A DNA stretch of 64,000 bases from Saccopteryx bilineata. Lineage: Eukaryota; Chordata; Mammalia; Chiroptera; Emballonuridae. The notes under the pieces were generated by a model. It saw only the letters and a program-made list of their open reading frames with translations. It had not been told where the DNA came from and did no database searches. Shown here one piece after another: positions 22,274 to 33,850 of this stretch. How positions within the stretch are numbered: the first letter of the stretch is position 1; each line of letters opens with the position of its first letter. The translations under genes and the position numbers were made by a program. The stretch covers positions 91,606,740-91,670,739 of the forward strand of contig NC_089491.1 of the NCBI RefSeq assembly GCF_036850765.1, written 5' to 3'.

Positions 22274-22486
22274 GGCCTGGCCTGTGGTGGTGCAGTGGAT
22301 AAAGCGTCGACCTGCAAATGCTGAGGTCGCCGGTTTGAAACCCTGGGTTTGCCTGGTCAAGGCACATATGGGAGTTGATGCTTCCAGCTCCTCCCCCCTT
22401 CTCTCTCTCTGTCTCTCTCTCCTTGCTCTTTCTCTCTGTCTCTCTCTCTCCCTCTCTCTCTCCTCTCTAAAAAAGTAAATAAAAAA
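22274..22486 (+). mobile_element. SINE family B, well preserved, with TSD
   Basis: The TSD ATAATGGGAA(A/G)TT is at 22261-22273 and 22487-22499. Head GGCCTGGCCTGTGGTGGTGC, AAAGCGTCGACCTGCAAATG, B box CGGTTTGAAACCC, GGTCAAGGCACATATGGGAG, tail CTCTCTAAAAAAGTAAATAA. Confidence 0.93.
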
Positions 22487-22499
22487 ATAATGGGAAGTT

Positions 22500-23311
22500 A
22501 ACTGATCCTTGGTTATTAAGATTTTTTTTTCTAGAAGAATTAAAAATCTCATATAAGCAAAAATACTTACATTTCATATAACTGAAAATCTCATTGCAAA
22601 CCATCTTAACAAGGTAAATATTATCTCACAGAAGAGGAAGTCTAGGCACGAGATAGAATCAAGGTATGGAAAATGGATGCAGTGACTCAGTTTCTCTTGG
22701 CTGTTTATCCTGTGCCTTGACTTTATACCAGGCTAATAGAAAGGCAACTCTAGAACTTTCAGGTTCTATACTTAGAGTTGTCAGTGTCCACTGGAAGAAA
22801 ATCGCCTTCCTTTCTCATGTCCTTTTCTAAGTACCAGGGATCTATCTCCCAGAAGTCTCACAGAATACTTTTTTCACATGTCATTGTCCAGCATTTGGAT
22901 ACATTCCTGTTCTAAATGAAGAGGAGCAAAGAATATGTGATTGGCTTAGACTGCTCAGTTAGTTAACCAAAGACTATTTTTGTAACAAAATATAAATATA
23001 AAACTAGACATTTTTAAGAAGTATACAAATTTTTATATATATGTTTTTTTCAAAGCTAAAATATTTCATTTAAACAAAAGTATTATACATTAATTATCTA
23101 ATCTTCATAATTTAAGATTATAAGCAGAATGGTAATTTTCCACTTAAAAACTATTATAACTTATATTCTAAAACAGGATATGATTTTAAAAGGTTTAATT
23201 AAAGTATAAATGATTGCATATATTTATATAATCACATCTTTTAAAAGAAACTATCGAATAATAATAATGAAGACAGATAAGATTAAAAATTATGAAAAAC
23301 TAAATATTTGA
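22500..23311. other. No feature recognised
   Basis: AT-rich sequence without a recognisable gene or repeat apart from short A/T runs. Confidence 0.4.
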
Positions 23312-23324
23312 CTCCTTCAAATTT

Positions 23325-23325
<1 letters not shown>

Positions 23326-23357
<32 letters not shown>

Positions 23358-23665
23358 CATTTTTCTGAAGCTGGAAACAGGGAGAGACAGACAGACAGAC
23401 TCCCGCATGCGCCCCACCGGGATCCACCCGGCACGCCCACCAGGGGCGGTGCTCTGCCCCCCAGGGGGCGATGCTCTGCCCATCCTGGGCGTCGCCATAT
23501 TGCGACCAGAGCCACTCTAGCGCCTGAGGCAGAGGCCACAGAGGCATGCCCAGTGCCCGGGCCATCTTTGCTCCAATGGAGCCTTGGCTGCGGGAGGGGA
23601 AGAGAGAGACAGTGAGGAAAGCGCGGCGGAGGGGTGGAGAAGCAAATGGGCGCTTCTCCTATGTG
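23326..23665 (-). mobile_element. SINE family A lacking its tRNA head
   Basis: A perfect 14-bp TSD CTCCTTCAAATTTT lies at 23312-23325 and 23666-23679. The poly(T) tail and GC-rich body are present, but the copy stops at CGCTTCTCCTATGTG, so the A and B boxes are absent. The body carries three GGGGCG-N-TGCTCTGCC-like units instead of the usual two. This is a clean 5'-truncated insertion. Confidence 0.9.
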
Positions 23666-24159
23666 CTCCTTCAAATTTTCTTTACGCATAGATTATTTAT
23701 TTTCTATGTTCACTTTCCAAAGAGTAAAAATCAGAGCTGCTATTTGTAGTTCTGTATAATTTTTGTTACAAATTGGGTTTTTAATTTTCTGTTTGATTTA
23801 TGGTATTACAAAATCTTATTTCTGCTCATGGGAAACTATAAGAAAAAATCACCACATGACTATTTATTTTCTAGAGAGACTATCGCTACAATGGGTGGAG
23901 AATTGATGTCTTAGGGATTCACAAGAAAAGGAAAAAAAATTTTTTTTTTGGTAATAAGTTTTTTTACAGGTCAAACAGCATGGTCATACATATGAAAATT
24001 TATCTACCTTAGTCTTACTTAGCATTTATCAAGGTATTTGAGTTTTACTATGGAAGAATAAAAGTTGATATCTTAATGAGATCGTGTTTCCTTGGAAAAC
24101 ATTTTGGGAAATGTTGACTAAGAAAATGGGGAAATAAAAACATTAAGAGTAAAAATTAG

Positions 24160-24351
24160 GCCCTGGAAGGTTAGTTCAGTCAGTTAAGAGTGTTGTTCTG
24201 AAATGACAAGTGTGCAGGTTCAATCCCTGGTGAGAGCACACACAGGAAGTGGCAATGAGTGCGCGACTGAGTGGAACAACAAATGAACGCTTCCCTTCCC
24301 CTTCCCCTCTCTCTTTTTCTCTCTCTGTCTTTCTGAAACAATAAAAAAAAA
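24160..24351 (+). mobile_element. SINE family D (VES-like)
   Basis: Head GCCCTGGAAGGTTAGTTCAG, TTAAGAGTGTTGTTCTGAAA, B box GGTTCAATCCCTGG, then GTGGAACAACAAATGAACGC and a CT-rich tail with CTGAAACAATAAAAAA. The GAACAACAAAT block resembles the 3' part of VES and other carnivore/bat tRNA SINEs. Confidence 0.8.
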
Positions 24352-24358
24352 ATATTAA

Positions 24359-24482
24359 GCCCTGTCTGGATAACACGGTTGATTGGTGTGTCGTTGTGAA
24401 CCACCCAGGTTGCAAGTTCAATTCCTGGTCAGGGTACATGCAGGAACAGCTCAATGTTCCTGTCCCTCTGTCCCTCTCTCTG

Positions 24483-24517
<35 letters not shown>

Positions 24518-24527
24518 AAAAAAAAAA
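24359..24527 (+). mobile_element. SINE family D, tandem to the previous copy
   Basis: Head GCCCTGTCTGGATAACACGG, B box AGTTCAATTCCTGG, CAGGGTACATGCAGGAACAG, (CT)n and A-tail. It begins only about 7 bp after the preceding SINE, so it probably inserted into that copy's A-rich tail. Confidence 0.82.
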
Positions 24528-25123
24528 TCAAAAGTAGAGTATTTGAGTTGGGAAGTTTTGGCAGTGAAACCTCAGTATGCAAACTCTGAGGCAAAATTTT
24601 GTGGGCTAGGTGTTTATTAGGTTATCAACATCTGTGAAATAAGGGAGAAGAACTAGAAATGGACAAGGTAAGAAGCTGAATTGTGAATCAGGCCTTTTAA
24701 TGCTCTAGCCAAACTGGCATAGATCTGTAGATGGTTCTTTAATAATTGTTCTGTGTTGAGTCAGAACTTCTGGGCCTTTATACCTTGCTCAGTTGCCAAA
24801 TTACTGCTCAGAAAAACAGTGAGACATCAGGGGACTCCCTGTAGTTGAGGAAGACCAAAAAGGAGATAAAATCTGGGGCTATCTACTGACTTCATTCCCT
24901 ATTGTTAGGCTGCAAGTTTTTCCTTGAAAACAAATTGAGTTAGTTCATCTCTGTGTCTACCATAGTCCTCACTGGTGCTGATCAGCTCCACTTCTCTAAA
25001 TACATCCTGAGAGCCAGACCTCCAGGGTTTCTGTAAGTGGTGGTGATTGGAAAAAAAAGAATGCGCAAAATGTGTGCTCCTTTTCAGATTGGGATGGACA
25101 CAAATACATTCGCTAAATCAAAA
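24528..25123. other. No feature recognised
   Basis: Unassigned sequence between SINEs, with no open frame of note. Confidence 0.4.
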
Positions 25124-25134
25124 TTTCTATAGCA

Positions 25135-25385
25135 GCTTGACCAGGCAGTGGTGTAGTGGATAGAGCATTGGCCTGGGATGCAGAGGACATAGGTTCGAAA
25201 CTCTGAGGTTGCCAGCTTGAGCCCGAGGTCACTGGCTTGAGCAAGAGGTCACTGGCTTGGCTGTAGTCCCCCGGGTAACGTACATATGAGAAAGCAATCA
25301 ATGAACAACTAAGATGCTGTAACAAATAATTGATGTTTCTCATCTTTTTTCCTTCTTGCCTGTCTGTCCATATCTGTCTCTTGCT

Positions 25386-25411
<26 letters not shown>
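25135..25411 (+). mobile_element. SINE family C, short form, with TSD
   Basis: The TSD TTTCTATAGCA is at 25124-25134 and 25412-25422. Head GCTTGACCAGGCAGTGGTGT, B box AGGTTCGAAACTC, two CACTGGCTTGAGC units, AAGCAATCAATGAACAAC, TTGATGTTTCTCATC, long A-tract. Confidence 0.92.
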
Positions 25412-25416
<5 letters not shown>

Positions 25417-25422
25417 ATAGCA

Positions 25423-26139
25423 TATAATTCATTGATGCTCTTGTCCTAGTTGCTTGTGAAAGTGCACTCCTTTTGTAGTACAGGACAGTTAACTCTGAAG
25501 AACACATATTGTAGGTTCAGGAAGGACAGAGTCCCTTAGTGGGTCATCAGAAGTGAAGATAAAGGAGACAATTTCCATATCTAGCATTAGATATCTGGAC
25601 TCATGTATTCAGCCTATCTGAGAACACCATATCATATATAATTCTTTTTTAAATACATTCTGGAAGTATACCATCCTTGCAGAATAATGCCTCTGAACTG
25701 GTGCTTCATCTATACCTTCATAGCCACTCCAATGCTCTCTCTCAGGTCAGCAGCTTCCAAGTAAGTGTGTAAGCAATACATTCAGAGGATGCTGTGCTCA
25801 CAAGCCTACTCCTCCACCTTTCTGCTACAAAATGATGAGATGCTGTGGGATTCCATGCCAATATATCAAACACTCCATCTGAACTCACAGAGATGAGCTA
25901 AGTTCTGGGCAAAAATAAGGAATTCTCATGCCCTGAATAGGTAGGTATCTATTCCTATAAGAACAAATGTCTGGACCTTCTAGTATGGAAGGAGCCCGAT
26001 TGGTCTCATTGAGAAATTGTGTATTACTGGGAGCTAAGAATTGTTTTCTATTGCCAGTAGATTTGGCATTAGGTTGTAGCAATAGCTAGAACAGTTTTTG
26101 TAACTGGAATTCCATGTTATAGAATCTATGCATAGCTCC
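25423..26139. other. No feature recognised
   Basis: Unassigned sequence. It may include very old repeats I cannot name. Confidence 0.35.
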
Positions 26140-26466
26140 TGCTATGATCTAAATATTTATGTTCTCCTCAAGTTCTTATGTTTAAAATCAAGCTCATGGT
26201 ATTTGAAGGTGGGGCCTTTGAGAGGTGATTAGACATCAGGAGGAAACTCTTATGAATAGGATTAGTTCTCTTACAAAAGAGGATCTAGAGAACTAGCTCA
26301 CCCTGTGAGGACACAATGATAAATCTGAGACAAGAAGAGGATCCTCACCTGATCATGCTGGCAACCTGATCTCAGATTTCCAGCTTTCTTGACCTGTGAG
26401 GAATAAATTTCTGTTATTTATAAGCTACCTAATCTATGGCATTTTGTTAGAGTAGCCTAAATGAAG
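26140..26466 (+). mobile_element. Solo LTR of MaLR type (MLT1A-like)
   Basis: Follows the MLT1 consensus order: TGCTATGATCTAAATATTTA, GGTGGGGCCTTTGAGAGGTG, GGACACAATGATAA, GAATAAATTTCTGTTATTTA with a poly(A) signal, and TAAGCTACCTAATCTATGGC. No internal region follows, so it is a solo LTR of an ancient ERVL-MaLR element. Confidence 0.75.
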
Positions 26467-26821
26467 CTTATCTATGTACCACTTCACTTACATGGCCATT
26501 ATACATACTTTGAGGTGGCTATTGATAAAAATCGTTGTCCATGTTAAGTTGTGAATTTTTCTAGAGACTGTTAACAGGTAACATGATCTCCATACTTTCT
26601 ACCCACTCACTTTCATATGTTTAATTACATTCCTTTACAGAAGACCTGTCATTTCTGATCTTGCATTTTTTTTCTTCTCAGGATCCTGATCAGCTGACTA
26701 AACCATTCACTATTATGCCATATATATTTTTATATATATGATATATATATGTGATAGATATTTATATATATATTATGTATGGGATAATAGTGATATGACT
26801 ATATCTATAATACATATACAA

Positions 26822-26869
<48 letters not shown>

Positions 26870-27298
26870 TTTAATCTCATTTATATTTCAACATGAAGTG
26901 GATGACTTATGGCCTGCCCAACTCTTCCAATTGGAAGTTTCCTCATAGCTATCTATTAAGACCAACCCAATGTGAGGTTGCAATGCAGCTAACTCCTATT
27001 TTTGGCTCACACTTACACATGGATCCAACATACTCATAATATAAGTTTGGACTTTGTTCTCCTGCTTCAGCTGGTTTTATGGGAACTCTGATACAATAAT
27101 AGTGGTAAACTCATGAGTAGGCACTAGTGCAACAGTGATAGATGACATTATAGCTGATTCCTTAGTTATGCAGGCTTCTTGGGCCTTGTGCTCCTTCACA
27201 TGCCCAGTTTGGGATGTACCTCTTCTATATTTTGCCAAATTGCTGCTGGACCCACTTAAACTTGTAACTTGTGGACTGAAAGACCTAGCTTTGAATGT
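26467..27298. other. No gene; (TA)-rich microsatellite at 26720-26870
   Basis: Imperfect AT/ATAT tracts culminate in a long (TA)n at about 26825-26868. The remainder is unassigned. Confidence 0.5.
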
Positions 27299-27436
27299 GA
27301 AGAGAGAAAGGGGGGAGTGGAAGGGAGGGGGAGAGAAGCAGATGGTTGCTTCTCATGTGTGCCCTGACCAGGGGTCAAACCCACGATGTCCACATGCTGG
27401 ACTAAAGCTCTATTCACAGAGCCAACTGGCCAGGAC
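27299..27436 (-). mobile_element. Short SINE A-like copy (head plus CT-rich region only)
   Basis: In reverse: head GGTCCTGGCCAGTTGGCTCT, B box GGTTTGACCCCTGG, GGGCACACATGAGAAGCAAC, CATCTGCTTCTCTCCCCC, then a CT-rich end. The long GC-rich body and A-tail of family A are missing, so it may be an ancestral short form or a truncated copy. Confidence 0.75.
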
Positions 27437-27712
27437 CAATATTTACTTTCAATTATCTCAAAAATCATAACCACTCTCCCTTTATGGAGGATATTTGAGT
27501 AAAGAATTTTTATATTGAGTTTTATAAATATAACTTTATTGACTGAATAGTATTTTGTAATAAAGAAATTTAACTCTATGATTTAATCACATGTGAGAGT
27601 ACCTCTATATTTTTTTCAGCTTTTGTACTCAGCTTCTGTTCAGTTCAGTTACCTGGATTCTCTATATCTTGTACTAATTACTAATATGTCCACAGTATCT
27701 TTGCATACATGA

Positions 27713-27801
27713 TCAAACATGAATTCTTATTGTCTCTGTAGATCTAAAAACTAGTCTCAAACATGAATTCTTATTGTCTCTGTAGATCTAAAAACTAGTC
27801 T
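27713..27801. repeat. Perfect 44-bp tandem duplication
   Basis: 45 bp at 27713-27757 recur identically at 27757-27801 (both contain CATGAATTCTTATTGTCTCT and AGATCTAAAAACTAGTCT). Period 44 bp, two copies, no mismatches seen. Confidence 0.95.
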
Positions 27802-28938
27802 GTTCTCTTAGGGGTTAAGCTATGACTTATCAAAGGGTCTATGAACCTTTGATAGGAAGGAGCATTGTGCATCTTGCCTTGAAGCAGAACCTCTCCTCAA
27901 ACCAGATGTAAACGTTAGTAGTTTCACAAAAAATTTTGTCATATCTTTTACTTTTTTATGTACTATGACTTAACATATCAATTTGTAGGAGGCTTTGAGT
28001 CATTGATGTTGCTGAGTTTTCTATTTGAAGCTAACCACAGAGTTGAAGAAATGGAAAGAAAATCATTCACGCACTTTTCTCTGGGATCAATAATTTCAGA
28101 GTCTTGTTGATTAGCATCTTCAAATGCTGTCACAGTTGATTGAATCTGAGAATAAAGGTGTAGGTGGTACAGGAAAGATTATTGTTCTCACTGTGAACTC
28201 TGATTTGTTTCTTTCAGGGTACAGAAGGAAGAGCCTAAAAAAAATGTAGGTCAAGTGCTCTCATTCCTTGCAACTTTGAGAAGAGCAATCAGAAAATCAC
28301 AGTAACTAGACCCGGTTTCTAATGATAGGAAGAGAGGAGGGCAATAGGTGAAAAAGCAATAGGCAAATGCTTTTAAATCACATTTTAAAGTACACAGCAA
28401 GACAAAGGAGTTTTTATTTTTTGGGTTTTTTTTTAATTAGGATATATTGATTGATTTAGCTTACTTTGTCTCTGGCCATTAGACTTAGCTTATTATGTGA
28501 CTATTTCTGGTTATTATCATATTAACATGACAAAGTGAGAAAAGAAGATATTAAGCATATGTTTAAAAGTCACTGTGTTTAATGCACACTGATTCTCTAA
28601 TTAACGCACAGCCCTTCACAAAAGAACGTTTAAGGGAATGTGAACGTTTAAGGGAATACAGATGCTTTGTTCGTTAAAGTAATTATGGTGAAATCAGATC
28701 CACTTAATTTCTTGTTTATGGATATTATATTAATTAAAAATAACTTATATGCTTTTGAGTACTTCCTATTATCTTAAAATTAGATATGTTTGTTATCTAA
28801 ATGAACATCTTTCACATTTCAAGAATAATGATTAGGATAGTATAAATTTGTAAGTAATATTATAATTAAATATATAATGAAAATTCCTATGGGTTTAGAA
28901 TTGGTTCTGATGAATCTGCAGGGCTAATATATAATGTT
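27802..28938. other. No gene recognised; small hairpin
   Basis: Unassigned. A perfect 9-bp inverted repeat (TATCAAAGG / CCTTTGATA) lies at 27828-27854. Confidence 0.4.
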
Positions 28939-28954
28939 AAAAAAGTGAATGTGG

Positions 28955-29309
28955 TCTGACCAGGCGGTGGCGCAGTGGATAGAGCGTCGGACTGGGACGC
29001 GGAAAACCCAGGTTCGAGACCCCGAGGTCACCAGCTTGAGCGCGGGCTCATCTGGTTTGAGCAAAAGCCCACCAGTGTGAACCCAAGGTCGCTGGCTCCA
29101 GCAAGGGGTTACTACTCAGTCCACTGAAGGCCCACGGTCAAGGCACATATAAGAAAGCAATCAATGAACAATTAAGGTGTTGCAACGTGCAATGAAAAAC
29201 TGATTGATGCTTCTCATCTCTCTCCATCCCTGTCTGTCTGTCCCTGTCTATCCCTCTCTCTGACTCACTCTGTCTCTGTAAAAAATAAATTAAAAAAAAT
29301 TTTTTTTTA
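28955..29309 (+). mobile_element. SINE family C, young-looking, with TSD
   Basis: Near-consensus head TCTGACCAGGCGGTGGCGCA, GATAGAGCGTCGGACTGGGA, B box GGTTCGAGACCCCGAGG, GCGCGGGCTCATCTGGTTTG, GGTCAAGGCACATATAAG, AATCAATGAACAATTAAGG, GATGCTTCTCATC and CT-rich tail. The TSD AAAAAGTGA(A/G)TG is at about 28939-28954 and 29309-29324. Retained CpGs suggest relatively recent insertion. Confidence 0.93.
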
Positions 29310-29324
29310 AAAAGTGAGTGCGAC

Positions 29325-30340
29325 TAAGAAGCTGATGCAGCAATCTCTGTGTCTCAATAAGTTTTTTTTACCACTGTCTTTAATGCTTAGCCAGGCCAAG
29401 ATATTTAATTTGAATTATTAGGATACAATGTGTTGACAAAAACTATTCAGGTTTGAGAAAGTGATATTTCATATTATAAAGCTGAATTAACCATAGCCTA
29501 AGTTTTGAAGGCAATCTGATGAGAAGCAAAGTGTTTGTTGGAGGTTGGTGCACTGGTTGTTGGCAGAGATGGAAGAAGCAGAAGGAACAGGATAGGATGC
29601 AGTGCGAAGAAAGGTCAATTTACATTGTCTTTGATCTATTTTATTATTGTGCCTTTAATTAGCCATGAAGACACATGTCTGAACACACATCTTAGGAACC
29701 TGGAATGCAAAAGAGGGAAGAAGAGGTAATACAAAATTAATAGGAGTTGATGGGAAAAATCACTCTCTGAGAGTCCCATTCACTCATTAAAAAATATAGG
29801 TGTTGCACTTGTTTAGTGATTTTCAGCTGTAAAGTTTCTGCATAGCAGCATATAATAAGCAATTATAAAATGTATCACAAAAAATTTCTTCCCTAAGTAG
29901 TGGGGTAACATTTTGAAATAGTACAAGATTTTTCCCTTATTGATGTTTTTTCTTCTGCCATGATGACTAGTTTTTAAGGTTGGAACTTGTTGTCTCAGCA
30001 ATAGGAAAAAAAAAATTACTACCAAGATGGTATAAAGGATAAGGCTCAAGGGCAATTTCTACCAGAATAAAAAAACCCCAAAACAGAATGCTCTTTTGTG
30101 CTGAGGGGTAAAGAGAAATTGGAAAAGGTGGAATGAGAGAAAAAGAGTCGTTAAATGTCTTTTTGTACCTTAGTTAATTGATCTTCTACCATTCCTAGGG
30201 TTTAAATTTTGGGGAGAGAAGGGTAAAAACAACATGATTAATTTAGGGGTAATAACTTGCTACTCATATATAGGCTGGTAATATTGTAATGAGGCTCAGT
30301 ACTTACCTCTTCCTGTTCCTACATCTTTAAAACTTGAATG
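29325..30340. other. No feature recognised
   Basis: Unassigned AT-rich sequence. An open frame at 29813-30055 (minus) has no identifiable domain. Confidence 0.4.
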
Positions 30341-30342
30341 TA

Positions 30343-30941
30343 CAGTGTGTCCGTAAAGTCATGGTGCACTTTTGACTGGACACAGAAAAACAACAAAAGA
30401 TGATAGAAATGTGAAATCTGCACCAAATAAAAGGAAAACTCTCCCAGTTTCATATCTATTTAGTGCAGCTCGATATGGGCTTACACACAGATTTTTTTTA
30501 GGGCTCCTTAGGTAGCTATTCTATATAGCCTCTACAGACTCATCACTGACTGATGGCCTACCAGAACGGAGTTTCTCCACCAAACTGCCGGTTTCCTTCA
30601 ACTGCTTATCCCACCAAGTAATGTTATTTCTATGTGGTGGCGCTTCGTTATAAATGTGCCAATATTCACGTTGCACTTTGATCATGGATTCGAATTTAGC
30701 GAGCCACAGAACACACTGAACTTTCCTCTGTACCATCCATGTCTTGACTGGCACGGCCGTGGGCTGCTCCGCTATATACACAGTGTTACGTCATCATCTG
30801 CGCATGCGCACATGCTGCCACATCATCCTACAGAAACTGGGAGAGTTTTCCTTTTATTTGGTGCAGATTTCACATTTCTTTCATATTTTGTTGCTTTCCT
30901 GTGACCAGTCAAAAGTGCATCATGACTTTACAGACATACTG
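30343..30941 (-). mobile_element. Internally deleted Tc1/mariner-type transposon with 109-bp inverted repeats
   Basis: Long terminal inverted repeats at 30343-30451 and 30833-30941 begin CAGTGTGTCCGTAAAGTCAT and, reverse complemented, CAGTATGTCTGTAAAGTCAT. They stay similar through GCACTTTTGACTGG, CTGCACCAAATAAAAGG and CTCTCCCAGTTTC. TA flanks both sides (30341-30342 and 30942-30943). The 599-bp element keeps only the start of a transposase gene, so it would have moved only with transposase supplied in trans. Confidence 0.9.
30521..30781 (-). pseudogene. Mariner-type transposase N-terminal fragment (helix-turn-helix)
   Basis: An 86-codon open frame on the minus strand starts MYIAEQPTAVPVKTW and contains VQCVLWLAKFESMIKVQREY, then APPHRNNITWWDKQL, KETGSLVEKLRSGRPSVSDE. 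This is the N-terminal HTH plus GRPSVS linker of a class of arthropod-like mariner transposases (Pfam DUF4817-type HTH, from memory). After the stop, YLRSPKK-like residues continue in frame briefly, corresponding to the start of the second HTH. The sequence then enters the inverted repeat, so the catalytic domain is absent. Only DNA binding could in principle have been retained, and no promoter or expression is evident. Confidence 0.75.
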
Positions 30942-30943
30942 TA

Positions 30944-32130
30944 TTATAGGAGAAAAACAAGGTAAGAAAAAAGGAGATAGAAAATCTTGAGTTAATTGAG
31001 ATTAAAATATATTACTGTAGAGCATTCTTTATATCAGTGTCTTATAAACTGTTGGTGCATCTTGAAATAAATTTGTGGGTAAAATTAGCATAAAATAGGA
31101 AAAAAGTATAGTTCACATAGGGCTAAGTATTGTTTTGTGAAATTTGAGGTTCAATTCTATATAAATAGCTAAATCTCCTTTTATATCTTTCTATATATCT
31201 ATATCTATGATGCACATACATATTCATACTTCTGCTGTATAAATCATAATAAGAAAAAAGTACTACTTATTATAAGTAAATTAAAGTGAAAATGTTTAAA
31301 CAGAAATGGAAGAGACTGTTACCTTGAATGAAAAATTACATTTTTTTCACTGTCAAATGAGAATGAAAGCTGCAGAATAAATGTAAGACCAGTTATAAAA
31401 ATAATTTGTTCTCATATCTGAGTTTTTGTGTGTAAATTTTGACATGATTATAGCAATAAATTATTTCAGTTTGTGTGTGGTTTACATTAAAAAAAAACAA
31501 TGGAGTAAAAAATTATCCATTAAATATCTCCACTTTCTCTTCTATACTGATAAGCCATCTTGTTTGAGAAGAAGTAGTAGGGTTACAGGTAATTTATTGG
31601 GAATAGTTCCTACCCTGAAAAGTCTCCATAATGTTTTATATTGCAATCATTTTTCATTAGAGATATGGTAAAAAATGTTGATTTTTCTTTCATTAAGAAT
31701 CTCTTACATGCCTGTCAACTTTAGTGTATTTGTCATTCAAACCCTGGGGAGGGAAGGAATCATGAGGTAAATGTGACAAGGTAAAAAAAAAGAAAGAGTT
31801 CTTAAGACTCTGCAGGTGCTTCTCCCCATTCATTGTCTTGAGCCAATCAATGACTATTCCTTCACCAGGTGACACATTTGTTGATTTACATTATCTTCAA
31901 GATTAAACAAAAACCTGAGAAAAAATTAGTCAAGATTACTTAGCCTCTAAGTTTCTTTTCACTTCTTCGCTTCTTGATCCCTGTGGGTGGTGAATTACAG
32001 TCTAAGAAGTGATGCCTTCTGTTAGGTGAGTCCAAAAGTTAGAAATTTAGCTTCAGTAATAGCAGCTTTTTTTAGTTGTAATGAGTAGGAGATATAAAAG
32101 GGTTAGGAAATAGTTAATCTGCTTGCTCTT
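30944..32130. other. No feature recognised
   Basis: Unassigned AT-rich sequence. Only short motif-less open frames occur (31426-31671 plus, 31693-31875 minus). Confidence 0.4.
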
Positions 32131-33030
32131 CTCTCTTAATGGCTCCCTGGCTTTTACTTTGAAATACAGCAAAAGTTATCTTTGCAGGAATGCTGGGGAA
32201 AGTTTACATAGGGGAGGATCCTGACAATTAGGGGAGTTTAAATCACAAGAGTTGTTTGTGAAAGCTGAGTCACAGGATTTACTGTGAAAATTCAAGGCCT
32301 ATATATTAATTAGAAACTTAGTTCACCAATCTTTAAACTTTACTTTGTATTTTAAGAAAACTCAAGTCTTTTTACAGATTATTCTAAAGGCAGATAAGCC
32401 CAGAGGTGTCAGGTCCTGGCTGTTCCTGGGAGACACCTGCCCCCACCCCCATTGCCTTGAAGATTTACCAAGGACGACAGATAGGACCATGCTGATTGGG
32501 CCTCTGTTACATCAGAAAAACTTGTAGAGGAGATGTTTCTGCAGCAGAACCCCCACCTCCTTCACATTGCTATGTGATTGACTGCACAGACTTTGTACTT
32601 TTTCATTCTTTTCCCTTATACTCTATAAATACTAGCAAGCACCAGGAGAATGTTTTTCTTACTCTTATTTTTTTTTTTTGACAGAGACAGAGTCAGAGAG
32701 ATGGACAAATAGGGACAGACAGACAGGAAGGGAGAGAGATGAGAAGCATCAATTCTTCATTGCGGCACCTTAGTTTGTTGCTTCCTCCTATGTGCCTTAA
32801 TTGGGAGGGGGCTACAGCAGAGGGAGTGACCCCTTGCTCAAGCCAGCAACCTTGGGCTCAAGCCATGTTAAGGCAGCTTTGTGGACAGGATTCCCCTGCC
32901 TTCTGAGGGTATTGGTATTTCTGAATTAAAGATGCTCTTACAATGCTCTGTTTGGATTATCTCTTTGGCTAAGTGCAACGAGTTGCCCCAAACCCAGCCA
33001 GTTCCAGTAACACTTCTAAGGCTGCTTATT
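32130..33030 (+). mobile_element. Possible LTR of an old endogenous retrovirus, split by a SINE
   Basis: A GC-richer block resembles an LTR: CTCTATAAATACTAGCAAGC at about 32620 as a TATA-type promoter, then after the SINE (32671-32866) a segment with TGAATTAAAGATGCTC and GGCTAAGTGCAACGAGTTGC like R-U5. No internal retroviral genes are recognised nearby. Family unknown and boundaries uncertain. Confidence 0.35.
32671..32866 (-). mobile_element. SINE family C, head-truncated
   Basis: Antisense: poly(T), GACAGACAGACAGGAAGGGA, GAGAAGCATCAATTC, GGGGGCTACAGCAGAGGG, GCTCAAGCCAGCAACC, ending abruptly at GGGCTCAAGCCATG. The tRNA-like head is absent. Confidence 0.85.
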
Positions 33031-33259
33031 CCTGAATGTTGAGGGTAAAATTGATGTGAAACCTCTTTTGCTGGTGTTTCTGGTGCTGAGGTTCTTTGCC
33101 TCAGGCACATGTATGACCATTATACTCGAACTTACAGGGTTTGACATAAACTAGGATCTGGCTAAAGTCAGATCCTCTTTGCTTGACAAAGTAGTAAACA
33201 TCCCCAAGGAGAATGTTTGTGCTAAAGCTACTCTTGGCATATTACATTTCCAACTAAAC

Positions 33260-33850
33260 ATGGGAATAAACATATCAAGTTTTCTGTGAAAAAAATCTGA
33301 TACTTATTAAAGTTGCATTAAACCTACACATCTATTTACCTATCTATGAATATGATGTAGTTCTCCATTTTTGTGGGCTCTTCTTTGATGTTTCTTAATA
33401 ATGTTGTAAACTTTTCACAGTCTAAGCCTTAGACTCTAAGGCTTGCCAGGATTTACTAAAACTATCTCTAAGGTACCAGATATTTCCTAATGCTATTGTT
33501 AAAAGAATATTTAATTATATATCCCTTCTATTTGCTGAACGTATGTGAAAATGAAATTGGCTTTTGTATACTTATCATTGCCCAGCTATTTTATAAGACT
33601 TCTCTGCCTTCTAATAATTTGTAGATTATTTTGAGTTTTCTGTGTAACTGGTAATATCTTCTATAAAGAAAGAGTTTTATTCCCTTTTGCTAACCCCCAT
33701 ATTTTTTATTGTTTACCTTATTATATTGGTTATAATGTCAAGTAAAAATGAATAAAGGGATGATAATGGACAATTTTTTTCATTTTAAGTCCATTTATGA
33801 AACTTTTATTTCACTTACATTAACATCATGATTATTCTTGGATTGGTATG
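33260..33850 (-). mobile_element. L1 ORF2 3' fragment, antisense
   Basis: Reads as reversed L1 ORF2: TATGAATATGATGTAGTTCT, GGGCTCTTCTTTGATGTTTC, AATAATGTTGTAAACTTTTC, then TTGCTAACCCCCATATTTTT. Frames are broken by stops. Confidence 0.6.

Noticed and set aside
30744..30965. Plus-strand open frames over the mariner-type element
   Set aside because: Antisense to the transposase fragment and running into the inverted repeat.
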